DNA of 64,000 nucleotides from an uncultured beta proteobacterium (GCA_903838565.1 CAILZB010000007.1:41418-105417); one strand, 5' to 3'; shown: positions 8,601 to 17,426, counted from the stretch's first letter. The notes: generated by a model from the sequence alone, not told the origin. Numbers and translations: made by a program.

Positions 8601-9326
8601 GTCAACCTGGGCACGAGCACGAGCTACCTCACGTCGCGCCTGGACACCACCACCAACAATCCCTCCGGCAGTTTCCTGGTGGGTGCGGCCGACGTGGTCG
8701 TTCCGTTCACACTGACGCGGCTGTCCACACCCGACGGCAACTACACGGCGGTGAATTACGGCATCGCGCCGGTGGACAGCGACGGCGTGGCGCTGGCTTC
8801 CACGGCGCTGAATCTGGCGACGGTTTCGGCCGCGGCCGGCAACGACCACGCGGTGATCGACAACAACGAGTTGCGCTACGGGCGGCTGCGCATGCTCAAC
8901 GCCTACGGCTCGGAGTTGCTGGCGCTGCCGGTGCCGCTGGAAGCGCAGTACTGGACGGGCAGCTACTACGCCACCAACACGCTCGATTCCAGCACCCTCA
9001 TCACGCCGTCGAGCATCGTGATGGGCAACTATCGCAATGCGCTGGTTGCCTGCAAGACCTTGCTCGCGCCGTCGGCGGCCGTGACGCTGGTGGCCGGAAA
9101 GATGCCTTCCCCCGGATTGATGCTGAGCGCGCCCGGAACGGGCAATGCCGGCAGCGTCGATTTGAGCCTGAACCTGGGTGCGACCGCCAGTGGCAGCAAC
9201 TGTTTCACCGCGACGGCGTCGACGGCGACGGCCGCGAGCCTGCCCTGGTTCGGCACGAACCCCACGGCCCGCGCCACCTTCGGCATTTACAAGTCGCCGC
9301 TGATCTACCGGCGCGAGAACTACTGA
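5652..9326 (+). CDS. mshQ: MSHA biogenesis protein MshQ, large secreted beta-rich protein (DUF6701)
   Basis: The chosen ATG at 5652 has AAGGA at 5641-5645 and yields 1224 residues with a Sec signal peptide (about 22 residues, cut after AQASA). The frame is also open from ATGs at 5628 and 5631. The N-terminal ~550 residues are Ser/Thr/Gly/Asn-rich and look like a beta-solenoid/G8-like region plus a lectin-like jelly-roll segment. The C-terminal ~600 residues match the DUF6701 region of MshQ (GRFYPHHFGV; the DAFNYMGE segment with paired Cys). MshQ is thought to be presented at the pilus tip and to act in adhesion. It is the last gene of the mshC-Q block. Ligand is unknown. Confidence 0.88.
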   Translation: MRWLGVIAIFAALCCFAAQASAATCTSKANGNWSSSSTWSCSGTPTATVPGSNDSAVLASPYTVTLDNDYTVSALTINSGATLTESNGNALTVTGNIVNNGVFTSSQSGYIYSTGNSAVISGSGSFQGSARLATSGTAPSVAAGSNLSFIGTAQFRIGRDSNGNAVSGSTLTINGTLTGTSQTGGTGSPFIRLYSSSTIVSSTGVINGGTSSAVVFYAGGGNNSNATATLTNNGSVTVGTISRSQGLGVWTNAASSSLTLNTAFSSGSMTLNASASNNTVVYNSPATPITPASNTYYNLSGTGVSCPVSYIILGTSPCAATTYVTGTPSTCTSTTGVGTVAWSNPGNAKVSDGSYATSTLGTATTSNYLNCSGFNLNVPTGAVISGITVSVTRKSDGGTIKDAYVYLIKSASISTAFNGATSTTYPTSNTVEAHGGQSSLWGTTWTSAILNASNFGVAFASQNTSSSWWCASGSYWASSSYCINTASVDLIQVRVDYKVSGLDHIRIEHDTTASYCLSEPITLKACANAACTSYYTASDVTGVGLAASGTGNTWSPSSTATITAASGGINTGSITLAHSSAGTVTLGITGTASPAPTNAYECYNTGTGTSSYSTTGSCDVVFSNGAFSFHVPDHVSGTAQAVTMTSCASSMASGSRSVSFWTTYVDPASGTLKANVAAGSSNANCTSGSSIGTASGSATSIALTFGAGTTPQATFSVCYPDVGRVQLNTQYSSGGTTITGSSSFVARPHHFTVTGIKRTSDSLANPAAADATGGAFIAAGNSTLAATQFTAKVSAVNALNAVTPNYGVEGSPEGLLLTPVVVAPTGGDAGLLTCKGSTTGCAVTGGSSNFTGGATTLTDLAWNEVGVLSILPSLTDGSYMGTADVGTPTASGNIGRFYPHHFGVVAAPMETRADLCSGGFQMASPATACDAFNYMGELMLLNFQLLAQEAGGTTAKNYITSSTASQNFAKLSLSTSAALNLGAVNLGTSTSYLTSRLDTTTNNPSGSFLVGAADVVVPFTLTRLSTPDGNYTAVNYGIAPVDSDGVALASTALNLATVSAAAGNDHAVIDNNELRYGRLRMLNAYGSELLALPVPLEAQYWTGSYYATNTLDSSTLITPSSIVMGNYRNALVACKTLLAPSAAVTLVAGKMPSPGLMLSAPGTGNAGSVDLSLNLGATASGSNCFTATASTATAASLPWFGTNPTARATFGIYKSPLIYRRENY

Positions 9327-9345
9327 ATCCCGATCCGGTCGGGAT
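9327..9345. terminator. Possible weak bidirectional terminator hairpin
   Basis: A 7-bp perfect stem (9327-9333 with 9339-9345, 5-nt loop) sits in the 27-base gap between the converging mshQ and ABC-F genes. Neither side has a T-tract, so intrinsic termination would be inefficient. Confidence 0.35.
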
Positions 9346-9353
9346 GGTGAGGT

Positions 9354-11366
9354 TCACGCCGTGACGGCGTCCACCTGGGCCGAGAGTTCGAGCCAGCGGA
9401 TCTCCAGGGTTTCGAGTTCCTGCGCCACGGTCTTCAACTGCTTGGAGGCCTGCGTCATTTCGGGAACGGGCAGGGGCGCGGAAAGCCTGGTTTCCAGCTC
9501 CAGTTTCTGGTGCTGCAGCTTGTCCATCTTGTGCTCGATCTCGCCGAGCTCGCGCTTCAGTGGCTTGGCCTTTTCCGCCAGCAGCTGGCGCTCGGCCGCG
9601 TCGATGCGGCGCTGTTCAGCGGCCGAGATCGATGGCCCAGCCTTGGCGTGTGCTGCGGCGGCGCTGGCAGCGGCTTCGCGGGCGCTGCGCTGGGCCGCGT
9701 TGGCCGCTTCCTTGATCTCTTCGCGTACGCGCTTGGCTTCGTCCAGCAGGTAGCGTTGGTAGTCGTCCAGATCGCCGTCGAAGGGTGCCACGCCACCGCG
9801 TGAGACCATCCAGAATTCGTCGCACACCGCGCGCAGCAGGGCACGGTCGTGGCTCACCAGCATCACCGTGCCTTCGAACTCGTTCAGCGCCATGGACAGC
9901 GCCTCACGTGTGGCCAGATCCAGGTGATTCGTGGGTTCATCCAGCAGCAACAGGTTGGGGCGCTGCCAGACGATCATGCACAGCACCAGACGCGCTTTCT
10001 CGCCGCCGCTCATGCTGCCCACGGCCTGTTTCACCATGTCGCCGCCGAAGTTGAAGGTGCCCAGGAAGCTGCGCAGGTCCTGCTCGCGCGTGGCCTGGCC
10101 GCCCATCTTGCCGTCCGCGGTCATTTCCTTCACGAGGCGGATCATGTGTTCCAGCGGCGTGTCGGCCGGGCGCAGCACGTCGAGTTCCTGCTGCGCGAAG
10201 TAGCCGATGTTCAGCCCCTTGCCCTCGGTCAGTTCGCCGCCGATGGGTTCGAGCGCACGCGCCACGGTCTTGACCAGCGTGGACTTGCCCTGGCCGTTCG
10301 CGCCCAGGATGCCGATGCGCTGGCCCGCGAGCACCGAGCGGCTCACGTTGTTCACGATCACCGTGGGCGGCGTTCCCGCCGGTGCATCTTCCGGTGCCGG
10401 GTAGCCAAAGCTCACGCCGCTCATGGAGAGCATGGGGTTGGGCAGATTGGCCGGTTCCTTGAATTCGAAGGTGAAGTCGGCTTCGGCGAGCAGAGGCGCG
10501 ATCTTCTCCATGCGGTCCAGCGCCTTGACCCGGCTTTGCGCCTGCTTGGCCTTGCTCGCCTTGGCCTTGAAGCGCGCGATGAACTTCTGCAGGTGCGCGA
10601 TCTTGTCCTGCTGCTTGGAGAAGGCGTTCTGCTGCAGCTCCATCTGCTCCGCGCGCATGTCCTCGAACTTGCTGTAGTTGCCGCCGTAGCGCACTAATTT
10701 GGCCGAGTCGATGTGCAGCGTGACATTGGTCACGGCGTCGAGGAATTCGCGGTCGTGGCTGATGACGATCATCGTGCCTTCATAGCGCTTGAGCCAGGCT
10801 TCCAGCCACACCAGGGCGTCCAGGTCCAGGTGATTCGTGGGCTCGTCCAGCAGCAGCAGGTCCGACGGGCACATCAGCGCGCGCGCCAGTTGCAGCCGCA
10901 TGCGCCAGCCGCCGGAGAAGCTGTTCACGGGGTTGGTCAATTCGGTAGTCTTGAAGCCCAGCCCCAGGATCAGCGCCTGCGCCCGCGCCGGCGCGTCGTG
11001 CGCTCCGGCGTCGTGCAGTTCCATGTAGGCGTGGGCCATGCGGTCGTAGTCGTCGGTGGCCTCGGCCGCGGTGACTTCGGTCTGCGCGGCCAGCAGGGCG
11101 GTGTCGCCGTCGACCACGAAGTCGGTGGCGTTTTGCTCGGTCTCTGGCATGTCCTGGGCCACTTGGCCCATGCGCCACTGCGTGGGGATGTAGTACTCGC
11201 CCGCGTCCTCGTGCAGGCCGCCGTTGAACAGGGCGAAAAGGGACGATTTGCCGGCGCCGTTGCGCCCCACCAGGCCGACCTTTTCGCCGGGGTTCAGGGT
11301 GACGGTGGCGCCGTCGAGCAGCAGCTTGGCGCCGCGGCGCAGCACGACATTTTTAAGAGTGATCAC
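9354..11366 (-). CDS. yheS: ABC-F family ATPase (YheS-like)
   Basis: A 670-residue soluble protein with two ABC ATPase domains and no membrane segments. Walker A sequences are GRNGAGKSS (~residue 35) and GANGQGKST (~350). Signatures are FSGGWRMRLQLARAL and MSGGEKARLVL, and each domain has LLLDEPTNHLDL. An interdomain linker rich in Gln/Lys (~residues 235-290) and a C-terminal charged coiled coil (~545-665) are as in YheS/Uup-type ABC-F proteins, which bind the ribosomal E site and modulate translation. It converges with mshQ and is separated from prmB by a repeat-containing gap. Confidence 0.9.
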   Translation of the reverse strand: MITLKNVVLRRGAKLLLDGATVTLNPGEKVGLVGRNGAGKSSLFALFNGGLHEDAGEYYIPTQWRMGQVAQDMPETEQNATDFVVDGDTALLAAQTEVTAAEATDDYDRMAHAYMELHDAGAHDAPARAQALILGLGFKTTELTNPVNSFSGGWRMRLQLARALMCPSDLLLLDEPTNHLDLDALVWLEAWLKRYEGTMIVISHDREFLDAVTNVTLHIDSAKLVRYGGNYSKFEDMRAEQMELQQNAFSKQQDKIAHLQKFIARFKAKASKAKQAQSRVKALDRMEKIAPLLAEADFTFEFKEPANLPNPMLSMSGVSFGYPAPEDAPAGTPPTVIVNNVSRSVLAGQRIGILGANGQGKSTLVKTVARALEPIGGELTEGKGLNIGYFAQQELDVLRPADTPLEHMIRLVKEMTADGKMGGQATREQDLRSFLGTFNFGGDMVKQAVGSMSGGEKARLVLCMIVWQRPNLLLLDEPTNHLDLATREALSMALNEFEGTVMLVSHDRALLRAVCDEFWMVSRGGVAPFDGDLDDYQRYLLDEAKRVREEIKEAANAAQRSAREAAASAAAAHAKAGPSISAAEQRRIDAAERQLLAEKAKPLKRELGEIEHKMDKLQHQKLELETRLSAPLPVPEMTQASKQLKTVAQELETLEIRWLELSAQVDAVTA

Positions 11367-11407
11367 AGGAATTGCGTTGGTTCGTTAAGGTCGACGCATC
11401 CGCTTTT

Positions 11408-11474
11408 CGTCGTTGCAGGCGAAGCGAAGCAATCCAGGGCATGGACTGCCGCGGCCTTCGGCCTCGCAGTGACG
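11408..11474. repeat. Intergenic imperfect inverted repeat (REP/MITE-like)
   Basis: Between the ABC-F and prmB genes a ~67-base element forms a long imperfect hairpin. The left part (CGTCGTTGC...GCAATCCA) is the near reverse complement of the right part (TGGACTGCC...GCAGTGACG). The sequence resembles the widespread proteobacterial intergenic element with a cgaagcaatcca core. It is unlikely to be coding. Confidence 0.6.
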
Positions 11475-11478
11475 AGGG

Positions 11479-12402
11479 CTAAACGCGCGTCAAAGTCTGT
11501 TGGAGGACGGTCTGGCGCGTGAGCAGCAAGACCTGATCTTCACCGGCGCTGGTCTCCAGCCAGACGGCTTCCAGTTGCGGAAAGGCGGCTTCGAAGTGTT
11601 CGCGCTCGTTGCCTATTTCCAGCACCAGGGCCCCATTTTCGCTCATATGGGCCGGGGCCTCGCACAGCAGCAGGCGAATGAAGTCCATTCCGTCGCTGCC
11701 GCCGGCCAGCGCCAGCTCCGGTTCGGCCCGGTATTCAGGGGGGAGGGCGGCCATGCTTTGCGCGTTCACGTAGGGCGGATTGCACAGGATCAGGTCGTAT
11801 CCAGCACCGACGCCGGCCAGGCCATCGGACTCGACCAGACGGATGCGGTCCTGCAGCGCGTGCTTGGCGACGTTGATGCGCGCCACGTCCAGAGCGTCGG
11901 TCGAGATGTCGGCCGCCACCACACTCACGTCCGGGTAAACCATCGCGGCCAGCACGGCCAGGCTGCCGTTGCCGGTGCACAGGTCAAGCACGCGCGAGCT
12001 GTCGGGGCTCAGCCAGGGATCGATGTCGCCCTGCACCAGCAGCTCGGCGATGAAGGAGCGCGGCACGATGGCGCGTTCGTCCACATAAAAAGGAATGCCC
12101 TGCAGCCAGGCTTCACGCGTGAGGTAGGCGGCGGGCTGGCGGGACTCGATGCGCCGGGCCAGCAGCGCGTCAATGGATGCCTGTTGCTGCGGCGTCAGGG
12201 CTTGATCGGCAACCGAGTCAGGACCGTCCAGCGGCGTGTCCAGCGGCAAGCCGAGTTGCCACAACACCAGCCAGGCGGCTTCGTCAAAGGCGTTGTCGGT
12301 GCCGTGTCCGAAGGCCACGCCCGCGGCCTCGAGTCGCGCCGCGCCTGCTTCAATCGACGCGAGAACGCTGGGGTTCTGCGGCCTGGTGGAACCCGTCTGC
12401 AT
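11479..12402 (-). CDS. prmB: Ribosomal protein uL3 (L3) N5-glutamine methyltransferase
   Basis: The 307-residue protein has an N-terminal helical domain (FGHGTDNAFDEAAWL, ~residues 32-46) and a C-terminal Rossmann methyltransferase domain. SAM motif I is LDLCTGNGSLA (~144-154), and the catalytic NPPY that binds the target glutamine is in LILCNPPYVN (~213-222). This arrangement is PrmB rather than PrmC (release factors). The ATG at 12402 overlaps the pilU stop by one base; the longer upstream frame would run into pilU and is rejected. It is the last gene of the tesA-to-prmB run. Confidence 0.9.
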   Translation of the reverse strand: MQTGSTRPQNPSVLASIEAGAARLEAAGVAFGHGTDNAFDEAAWLVLWQLGLPLDTPLDGPDSVADQALTPQQQASIDALLARRIESRQPAAYLTREAWLQGIPFYVDERAIVPRSFIAELLVQGDIDPWLSPDSSRVLDLCTGNGSLAVLAAMVYPDVSVVAADISTDALDVARINVAKHALQDRIRLVESDGLAGVGAGYDLILCNPPYVNAQSMAALPPEYRAEPELALAGGSDGMDFIRLLLCEAPAHMSENGALVLEIGNEREHFEAAFPQLEAVWLETSAGEDQVLLLTRQTVLQQTLTRV

Positions 12403-13562
12403 CAGTGCGTCACGTCGAGCGAGAATTCGGTGAAGACGGGCGTTTCGTCGGCCTCGTCCTGCTCCTCCTCCTTGGCCGCTGCGGATGTCTTCTTGCTCTG
12501 TGCCTGGCTGTTCTGCAGGCGCCACATCAGGTTGGTGGGCGAGTCGGCGTAGGCCATGCCTTCGCTGCGGTCGATGACGCCGTCCAGAATGAGCTGCGCG
12601 ATGTTCTCCTCAAACATCTGCGAGCCCACCGCCATGGATTTCTCCATCGCCTCCTTCACGCCCATGAAATCGCCTTTTTCGATGTAATCGGCGATGAGCA
12701 CGGTGTTGACCAGGATCTCGGCCGCCGGAACCCGATGCCCGGCCAGCGTGCGCAGCAGCCGTTGCGAGACGATGGCGCGCAGCGCCGCCGACAGGTCGCC
12801 CAGCATCGTGGGGCGCACTTCGACCGGGTAGAAGCTCAGGATGCGGTTCAATGCCTGGTACGAGTTGTTGGCGTGCATCGTGGCCAGACACAGGTGGCCG
12901 GTCTGGGCGTAGGCGATCGCGGCCGACATGGTTTCGCGGTCTCTGATCTCACCGATCATGATCACGTCGGGCGCCTGGCGCAGCGCATTCTTCAAGGCGA
13001 TCTGCAGGGACGCGGTGTCGGTCCCGACTTCACGCTGGTTGATCACCGACTTCTTGTTCTTGAACAGGAATTCGGCCGGGTCCTCGATCGTGAGGATATG
13101 GCCCCAGGCATTTTCATTGCGGTGGTCGATCATCGACGCCAGCGTCGTGCTCTTGCCCGTCCCGGTGGCGCCCACCATCAGCAGCAGGCCGCGCTTTTGC
13201 ATGATGAGTTCGCTCAGCACTGGCGGCAGATTGAGTGACGCCAGTGGCGGAATCTCACCCGTGATGTAGCGAATCACGGCCGCGTACGAGCCGCGCTGGC
13301 GCATGGCGCTGATACGAAAACGGCCCACACCCGGTAACGGTATCGCCATGTTGAGCTCGCCCGTTTCCTCGAGCTCTTCGATGCGCTCCGGCGGCACGAT
13401 CTCGGCCAGCAGGCTGCGTGTGGCGCCGGGCGAGAGCAGCTGGTTGTTGATGGGAACGCATTGGCCGTTGATCTTGATCAGCACCGGCGACTGTGCCGAA
13501 AGATAAACGTCGGACGCCTTCTTCTCGCCCATCAGGGTGAGTATCTGCTGCATCAAACCCAT
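12402..13562 (-). CDS. pilU: PilU-type twitching motility/retraction ATPase
   Basis: The 386-residue secretion ATPase of the PilT/PilU group has an N-terminal PAS-like domain, Walker A GATGTGKST (~residue 130), an Asp box (ILTIEDPAEF), Walker B (DVIMIGEIRDRE), and the His box GHLCLATMHANNSYQAL. LATMHANN with a long charged C-terminal tail fits PilU better than PilT (TAHTN-type motif). It powers or assists retraction of type IV pili at the inner membrane. No pilT is next to it. Here it sits between dapD and prmB. It may serve the MSHA pilus or a separate type IVa pilus. Confidence 0.88.
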   Translation of the reverse strand: MGLMQQILTLMGEKKASDVYLSAQSPVLIKINGQCVPINNQLLSPGATRSLLAEIVPPERIEELEETGELNMAIPLPGVGRFRISAMRQRGSYAAVIRYITGEIPPLASLNLPPVLSELIMQKRGLLLMVGATGTGKSTTLASMIDHRNENAWGHILTIEDPAEFLFKNKKSVINQREVGTDTASLQIALKNALRQAPDVIMIGEIRDRETMSAAIAYAQTGHLCLATMHANNSYQALNRILSFYPVEVRPTMLGDLSAALRAIVSQRLLRTLAGHRVPAAEILVNTVLIADYIEKGDFMGVKEAMEKSMAVGSQMFEENIAQLILDGVIDRSEGMAYADSPTNLMWRLQNSQAQSKKTSAAAKEEEQDEADETPVFTEFSLDVTH

Positions 13563-13592
13563 GGCTTGCTCCTTGACATCACGGTGATTCCG

Positions 13593-14417
13593 TCAATCGC
13601 GCAGCAGATCGTTCAGGCTGGTCTTGGCGCGGGTCTGGGCGTCGACGCGCTTGACGATCACGGCGCAGTACAGACTGTACCTGCCATTGTCCTTGGGCAG
13701 GTTGCCGCTGATCACGACCGAGCCCGACGGGATGCGGCCGTAGCTCACGGAGTCGGTGGCGCGGTCGTAGATCGGCGTGCTCTGGCCGATGTACACGCCC
13801 ATGGAGATGACCGAGTTCTCCTCGACGATCACGCCTTCGACGATCTCCGAGCGCGCGCCGATGAAGCAGTTGTCTTCGATGATGGTGGGATTCGCCTGCA
13901 TCGGTTCCAGCACGCCGCCAATGCCCACGCCGCCCGAGAGGTGCACGTTCTTGCCGATCTGCGCGCACGAGCCCACAGCGGCCCAGGTGTCGACCATGGT
14001 GCCTTCATCCACGTAGGCGCCGATGTTCACGAACGAGGGCATCAGGATCACGCCCTTGCCCAGGTAGCTGCCGCGGCGCGCCACGGCGGGGGGCACCACG
14101 CGCACGCCGGTGGCGGCCAGTGCCTCGGCTTCCATGTGGGCAAATTTGGTCTGCACCTTGTCGTAAAAAGCCAGGTCGCCGGCGCGCATCACGCTGTTGT
14201 CGGTGAGGCGAAAGCTCAGCAGCACGGCCTTCTTGATCCATTGGTGCGTGCTCCATTGGCCCACGCCGCTGCGGGTGGCGACGCGCAGTTCGCCCTTGTT
14301 CAGTCCGGCGATCACGTGCTCCACGGCGTCGAGCGTGGCTTTCGGTGCGTTCTTGGTGGACAGGCTGGCGCGGTCTTCCCACGCGGCGTCGATGATGGAT
14401 TCAAGGGCTTGGGTCAT
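13593..14417 (-). CDS. dapD: 2,3,4,5-tetrahydropyridine-2,6-dicarboxylate N-succinyltransferase
   Basis: DapD transfers succinyl from succinyl-CoA in the lysine/diaminopimelate pathway. The 274 residues equal the usual length. An N-terminal helical domain is followed by a left-handed beta-helix of hexapeptide repeats (residues ~105-245: [33 protein letters not shown] region), and [10 protein letters not shown] is a typical DapD block. I chose the ATG at 14417 (MTQALESII); an upstream TTG at 14432 only adds five residues. It is 11 bases after dapC, which supplies the next enzyme but one of the same pathway. Confidence 0.95.
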   Translation of the reverse strand: MTQALESIIDAAWEDRASLSTKNAPKATLDAVEHVIAGLNKGELRVATRSGVGQWSTHQWIKKAVLLSFRLTDNSVMRAGDLAFYDKVQTKFAHMEAEALAATGVRVVPPAVARRGSYLGKGVILMPSFVNIGAYVDEGTMVDTWAAVGSCAQIGKNVHLSGGVGIGGVLEPMQANPTIIEDNCFIGARSEIVEGVIVEENSVISMGVYIGQSTPIYDRATDSVSYGRIPSGSVVISGNLPKDNGRYSLYCAVIVKRVDAQTRAKTSLNDLLRD

Positions 14418-14428
14418 GAAGTCGGTTC

Positions 14429-15637
14429 TCAAGAGGGTTGGGTTGTGCTGACAAAGTCAACAATACGTCGCGCTGCCTGCACGCATTCGGCCGTTTGCGC
14501 CACCAGCGCCATGCGGATCCGCCCGGCGCCAGGGTTGAAGCCCTGAGCGTTGCGTGCCAGGAAGCTGCCGGGCAAAACGGTCACATTGTAAAGAGCGTAG
14601 AGAGAGAGCGCGAACGCCGCGTCATCACCCTTGAAGCGCGGCGGGATACCGGCCCACAGATAGAAGCTGGCGTCGGGCAGCGCCACGTCCAGCACCGGCG
14701 TGAGCAAGGGCGTGACCTGGGCGAACTTGTCGCGGTACTGCGCCCGGTTCTCGACCACGTGCTCCTCGTCGCCCCAGGCCGCGATGCTGGCCGCCTGCAC
14801 GATCGGGCTCATGGCGCAGCCGTGGTAGGTGCGGTACAGGAGGAAGGATTTGAGGATGGCAGCGTCACCGGCGACGAAACCGCTGCGCAGTCCGGGCACA
14901 TTGCTGCGCTTGGACAGGCTGGTGAGGGACACCAGGTTCTTGAAGTCGCGGCGGCCCAGCAGCTCGGCTGCCTGCAGCCCGCCCAGCGGAGGCTCGTCGC
15001 GGAAATAGATCTCGCTGTAGCACTCGTCCGAGGCGATGACAAAGCCGTAGCGCTCGCTCAGGTCGAACAGTTTTTTCCACTCGGACAGCGGCATCACCGC
15101 GCCGGTGGGGTTGCCCGGCGAGCAGGCGAAGACCAGCTGCGTGCGCTGCCAGACGTCGTCGGGCACGCTGTCCCAATCGACGGCGAAATTGCGCTCGGCC
15201 ACGCTGGGCACGTAGTACGGCTGCGCCCCGGCCAGCAGCGCCGCGCCCTCGTAGATCTGATAGAAGGGATTCGGACACAGCACGACGGCGCCCGGCTGTG
15301 TCGGGTCGACCACCGTCTGGGCGAGCGCGAACAGCGCCTCGCGCGAACCGTTGATCGGCAGAACCTGGGTCGCCGGGTCCAGGCTCAGCGCATAGCGCCG
15401 CTGCAGCCAGGTGGTGAAGGCCGCGCGCAGCGCCGGTTCACCGGCGGTGGCCGGGTAGATGGAGAGCCCCTTGAGCGAATTGCACAGCGCCTGTTCGATG
15501 AAGGCGGGTGTGGCGTGCTTGGGCTCGCCCATGCCCAGGCTGATATGGGTGTAGGCCGGATTCGGCGTGACGCCGGCAAAGAGCTGGCGCAGCCGCTCGA
15601 ATGGATAGGGCTGTAAACGGGAAAGCAGTGGATTCAT
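14429..15637 (-). CDS. dapC: Succinyldiaminopimelate transaminase
   Basis: A 402-residue fold-type I PLP aminotransferase. The [13 protein letters not shown]-terminal block, [10 protein letters not shown] (~98-107), SPGNPTGAV (~172-180) and [18 protein letters not shown] with the PLP-binding Lys (~245) match the DapC family of proteobacteria. It converts N-succinyl-2-amino-6-ketopimelate to N-succinyl-diaminopimelate in lysine and peptidoglycan precursor synthesis. Pairing with dapD supports the assignment over other class I aminotransferases. Confidence 0.93.
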   Translation of the reverse strand: MNPLLSRLQPYPFERLRQLFAGVTPNPAYTHISLGMGEPKHATPAFIEQALCNSLKGLSIYPATAGEPALRAAFTTWLQRRYALSLDPATQVLPINGSREALFALAQTVVDPTQPGAVVLCPNPFYQIYEGAALLAGAQPYYVPSVAERNFAVDWDSVPDDVWQRTQLVFACSPGNPTGAVMPLSEWKKLFDLSERYGFVIASDECYSEIYFRDEPPLGGLQAAELLGRRDFKNLVSLTSLSKRSNVPGLRSGFVAGDAAILKSFLLYRTYHGCAMSPIVQAASIAAWGDEEHVVENRAQYRDKFAQVTPLLTPVLDVALPDASFYLWAGIPPRFKGDDAAFALSLYALYNVTVLPGSFLARNAQGFNPGAGRIRMALVAQTAECVQAARRIVDFVSTTQPS

Positions 15638-15663
15638 GGTGGAGGATTATCGGTGGCACGCAG

Positions 15664-16755
15664 TCACGCTGGCGTGCTCGTGTGGTCGGCGGGTGGGTCG
15701 AACTCGGCCACGAGCTCGGCGGCCAGGCGCGCCAGCGTGGCGCCGTGGCGATCGGCTGCGACCAGCGGCTGCGCGCTGGCGTAGCACGCAAAGTTGCGCT
15801 GCATCGAATCGGCGTAGCCGGGGTCGTAGTGCAGCGCCAGCAGTTCGCGCACCACCGGCTCGGTCTGCCCGGCGCGGACCTGCGCTTTCCACGCGTCGAC
15901 CACCGCCTTGCTGCGCAGCTCCTTCAAGGCGTCCAGGCGCTCGCAGAACAATTCGGGGTCCTGCACGAAGCAGTCGTAGTCTTCCAGCAGCAGCGCCACA
16001 CGCTCATCCAGCGGCAGCTGCAGATCCAGGCAGGGGCTCGCGCGCATGGCGGCGATCAGGTCGGCCGGCACCGTGAGGTTGCCCACCTTCTTGCTCTCGC
16101 TCTCGATGAACACCGGTCGCGCCGCATCAAAGCGCCGCAGCTTGTCCCACACCAGCGTGTCAAAGCGCTTCTGTGACGGCTGGGGCTGATCCGGAACCGC
16201 GCCCAGCACCGAAGCCCGATGGCAGGCCAGCGCCTCCAGGTCCAGCACCTGCGCGCCGGCGCGCTCCAGTGCGCCCAGCAGGCGCGTCTTGCCCGAGCCC
16301 GTGGGGCCGCAGACGACGCGGTAATGGTGGCGTGCGGCCTGTGTCGGCAGGTCGGCCAGCACGGCGGCGCGGTAGGCCTTGTAGCCGCCCTCGATCAGAC
16401 TGACCTTGAAGCCGATCTGGTCCAGCACCAGCGCCAGCGAGCCGCTGCGCTTGCCGCCGCGCCAGCAATACAGCAGCGGCTGCCACGACTTTGGGCTATC
16501 CAGCAACTCGCGCTCGATGTGCGCGGCGATGTTGCGTGCGGCGATGGCCGCGCCACGCTTCTTCGCCTCGAACGGGTTCACCTGAACGTACATCGTGCCG
16601 ATGCGCTGGCGCTCCTCGTCGTTGAGCGTGGGCCAGTTCACGGCGCCGGGCAAATGGTCGAGCGCAAACTCGGATTCGCTGCGCGCGTCGATCACGCTGG
16701 AAAACACCGACAGCTGGGCCACGGCCTGCGCCGCCGAGATCAGCTGTACGCTCAT
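15664..16755 (-). CDS. mnmH: tRNA 2-selenouridine synthase (SelU/MnmH)
   Basis: The 363-residue protein has an N-terminal rhodanese domain carrying the catalytic Cys in LLYCWRGGKRSGS (~95-107), joined to a P-loop domain with Walker A GPTGSGKT (~150). FIESESKKVGN is a typical family block. MnmH replaces the 2-thio group of wobble uridine by selenium, through a geranyl-tRNA intermediate, using selenophosphate. Its start overlaps the tesA stop by 4 bases, so it is co-transcribed with tesA. No selD is in the window. Confidence 0.93.
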   Translation of the reverse strand: MSVQLISAAQAVAQLSVFSSVIDARSESEFALDHLPGAVNWPTLNDEERQRIGTMYVQVNPFEAKKRGAAIAARNIAAHIERELLDSPKSWQPLLYCWRGGKRSGSLALVLDQIGFKVSLIEGGYKAYRAAVLADLPTQAARHHYRVVCGPTGSGKTRLLGALERAGAQVLDLEALACHRASVLGAVPDQPQPSQKRFDTLVWDKLRRFDAARPVFIESESKKVGNLTVPADLIAAMRASPCLDLQLPLDERVALLLEDYDCFVQDPELFCERLDALKELRSKAVVDAWKAQVRAGQTEPVVRELLALHYDPGYADSMQRNFACYASAQPLVAADRHGATLARLAAELVAEFDPPADHTSTPA

Positions 16756-17426
16756 GGCAGCAGCTTTCTGAGTTCGGGCCAGACGTTGTTGAGCAGCATG
16801 ATCTGCGCCTCTTCACGCGGGTGGATGCGGTCGGCCTGAAACCACTTTTCGGCGTCCGGCCGGTCCGCCACGCCGCGCAGCAGGAAGGGCACCAGAGCGG
16901 CCTTGCACTTCGTGGCAACAGCCGCAAAGCTGGCAGCAAAAGCCTGGGTGTAGTCGGCGCCGTAGTTGGGCGGCACCTGCATTCCCACCAGCAGCACCTT
17001 GGCGCCGCTGGCCTGGGACAGGAGCGTCATCTGGTCCAGATTGTCCTGCGTCATGGCCAGCGGCAGGCCGCGCAGCGCGTCGTTGCCGCCGACCTCCAGG
17101 ATCACGTGCGTGGGGCGATGCAGCGCAAGCAGGGCGGCCAGACGCGAGCGTGCGCCCGAGGTGGTCTCGCCGCTGATGCTGGCGTTGACGACGCTGGGCG
17201 CTATCCGTTCCTGCAGCAATCGCTGCTGCAGCAGTGCCACCCAGCCGCTTCCGCGTTTGAGTCCATACTCGGCGCTGAGCGAGTCGCCCAGCACCAGAAC
17301 CAGCGGCACGGCACGCTTGGTCGTGGAGAAGGCGCGGGTCGGCGCTGAGGCCCACAGCAGCGCCGCCGCGGCGCTGGCGATAAAGTCACGGCGTATCAGG
17401 GTCCGAATCAAGAAAGTTTTTTGCAT
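16752..17426 (-). CDS. tesA: Arylesterase/lysophospholipase of the SGNH family (TesA-like)
   Basis: A 224-residue SGNH hydrolase. The nucleophile is in GDSLSAEYG (~residues 47-55), the Gly in SGETTSG, the Asn in GGNDALRG, and the Asp-His pair in DRIHP near the C terminus. The N terminus has a twin-arginine-like RRDF segment and a hydrophobic stretch ending ASAPTRA, so the enzyme should be periplasmic. The ATG at 17426 shares the palindrome CATG with the start of the divergent ybbA, the same divergent tesA-ybbA pairing seen in E. coli. No good ribosome site is visible. Confidence 0.88.
   Translation of the reverse strand: MQKTFLIRTLIRRDFIASAAAALLWASAPTRAFSTTKRAVPLVLVLGDSLSAEYGLKRGSGWVALLQQRLLQERIAPSVVNASISGETTSGARSRLAALLALHRPTHVILEVGGNDALRGLPLAMTQDNLDQMTLLSQASGAKVLLVGMQVPPNYGADYTQAFAASFAAVATKCKAALVPFLLRGVADRPDAEKWFQADRIHPREEAQIMLLNNVWPELRKLLP

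Noticed and set aside
13461..14546. 361-residue frame opposite dapD
   Set aside because: Shadow of dapD on the other strand, His/Ala-rich, with no motif.
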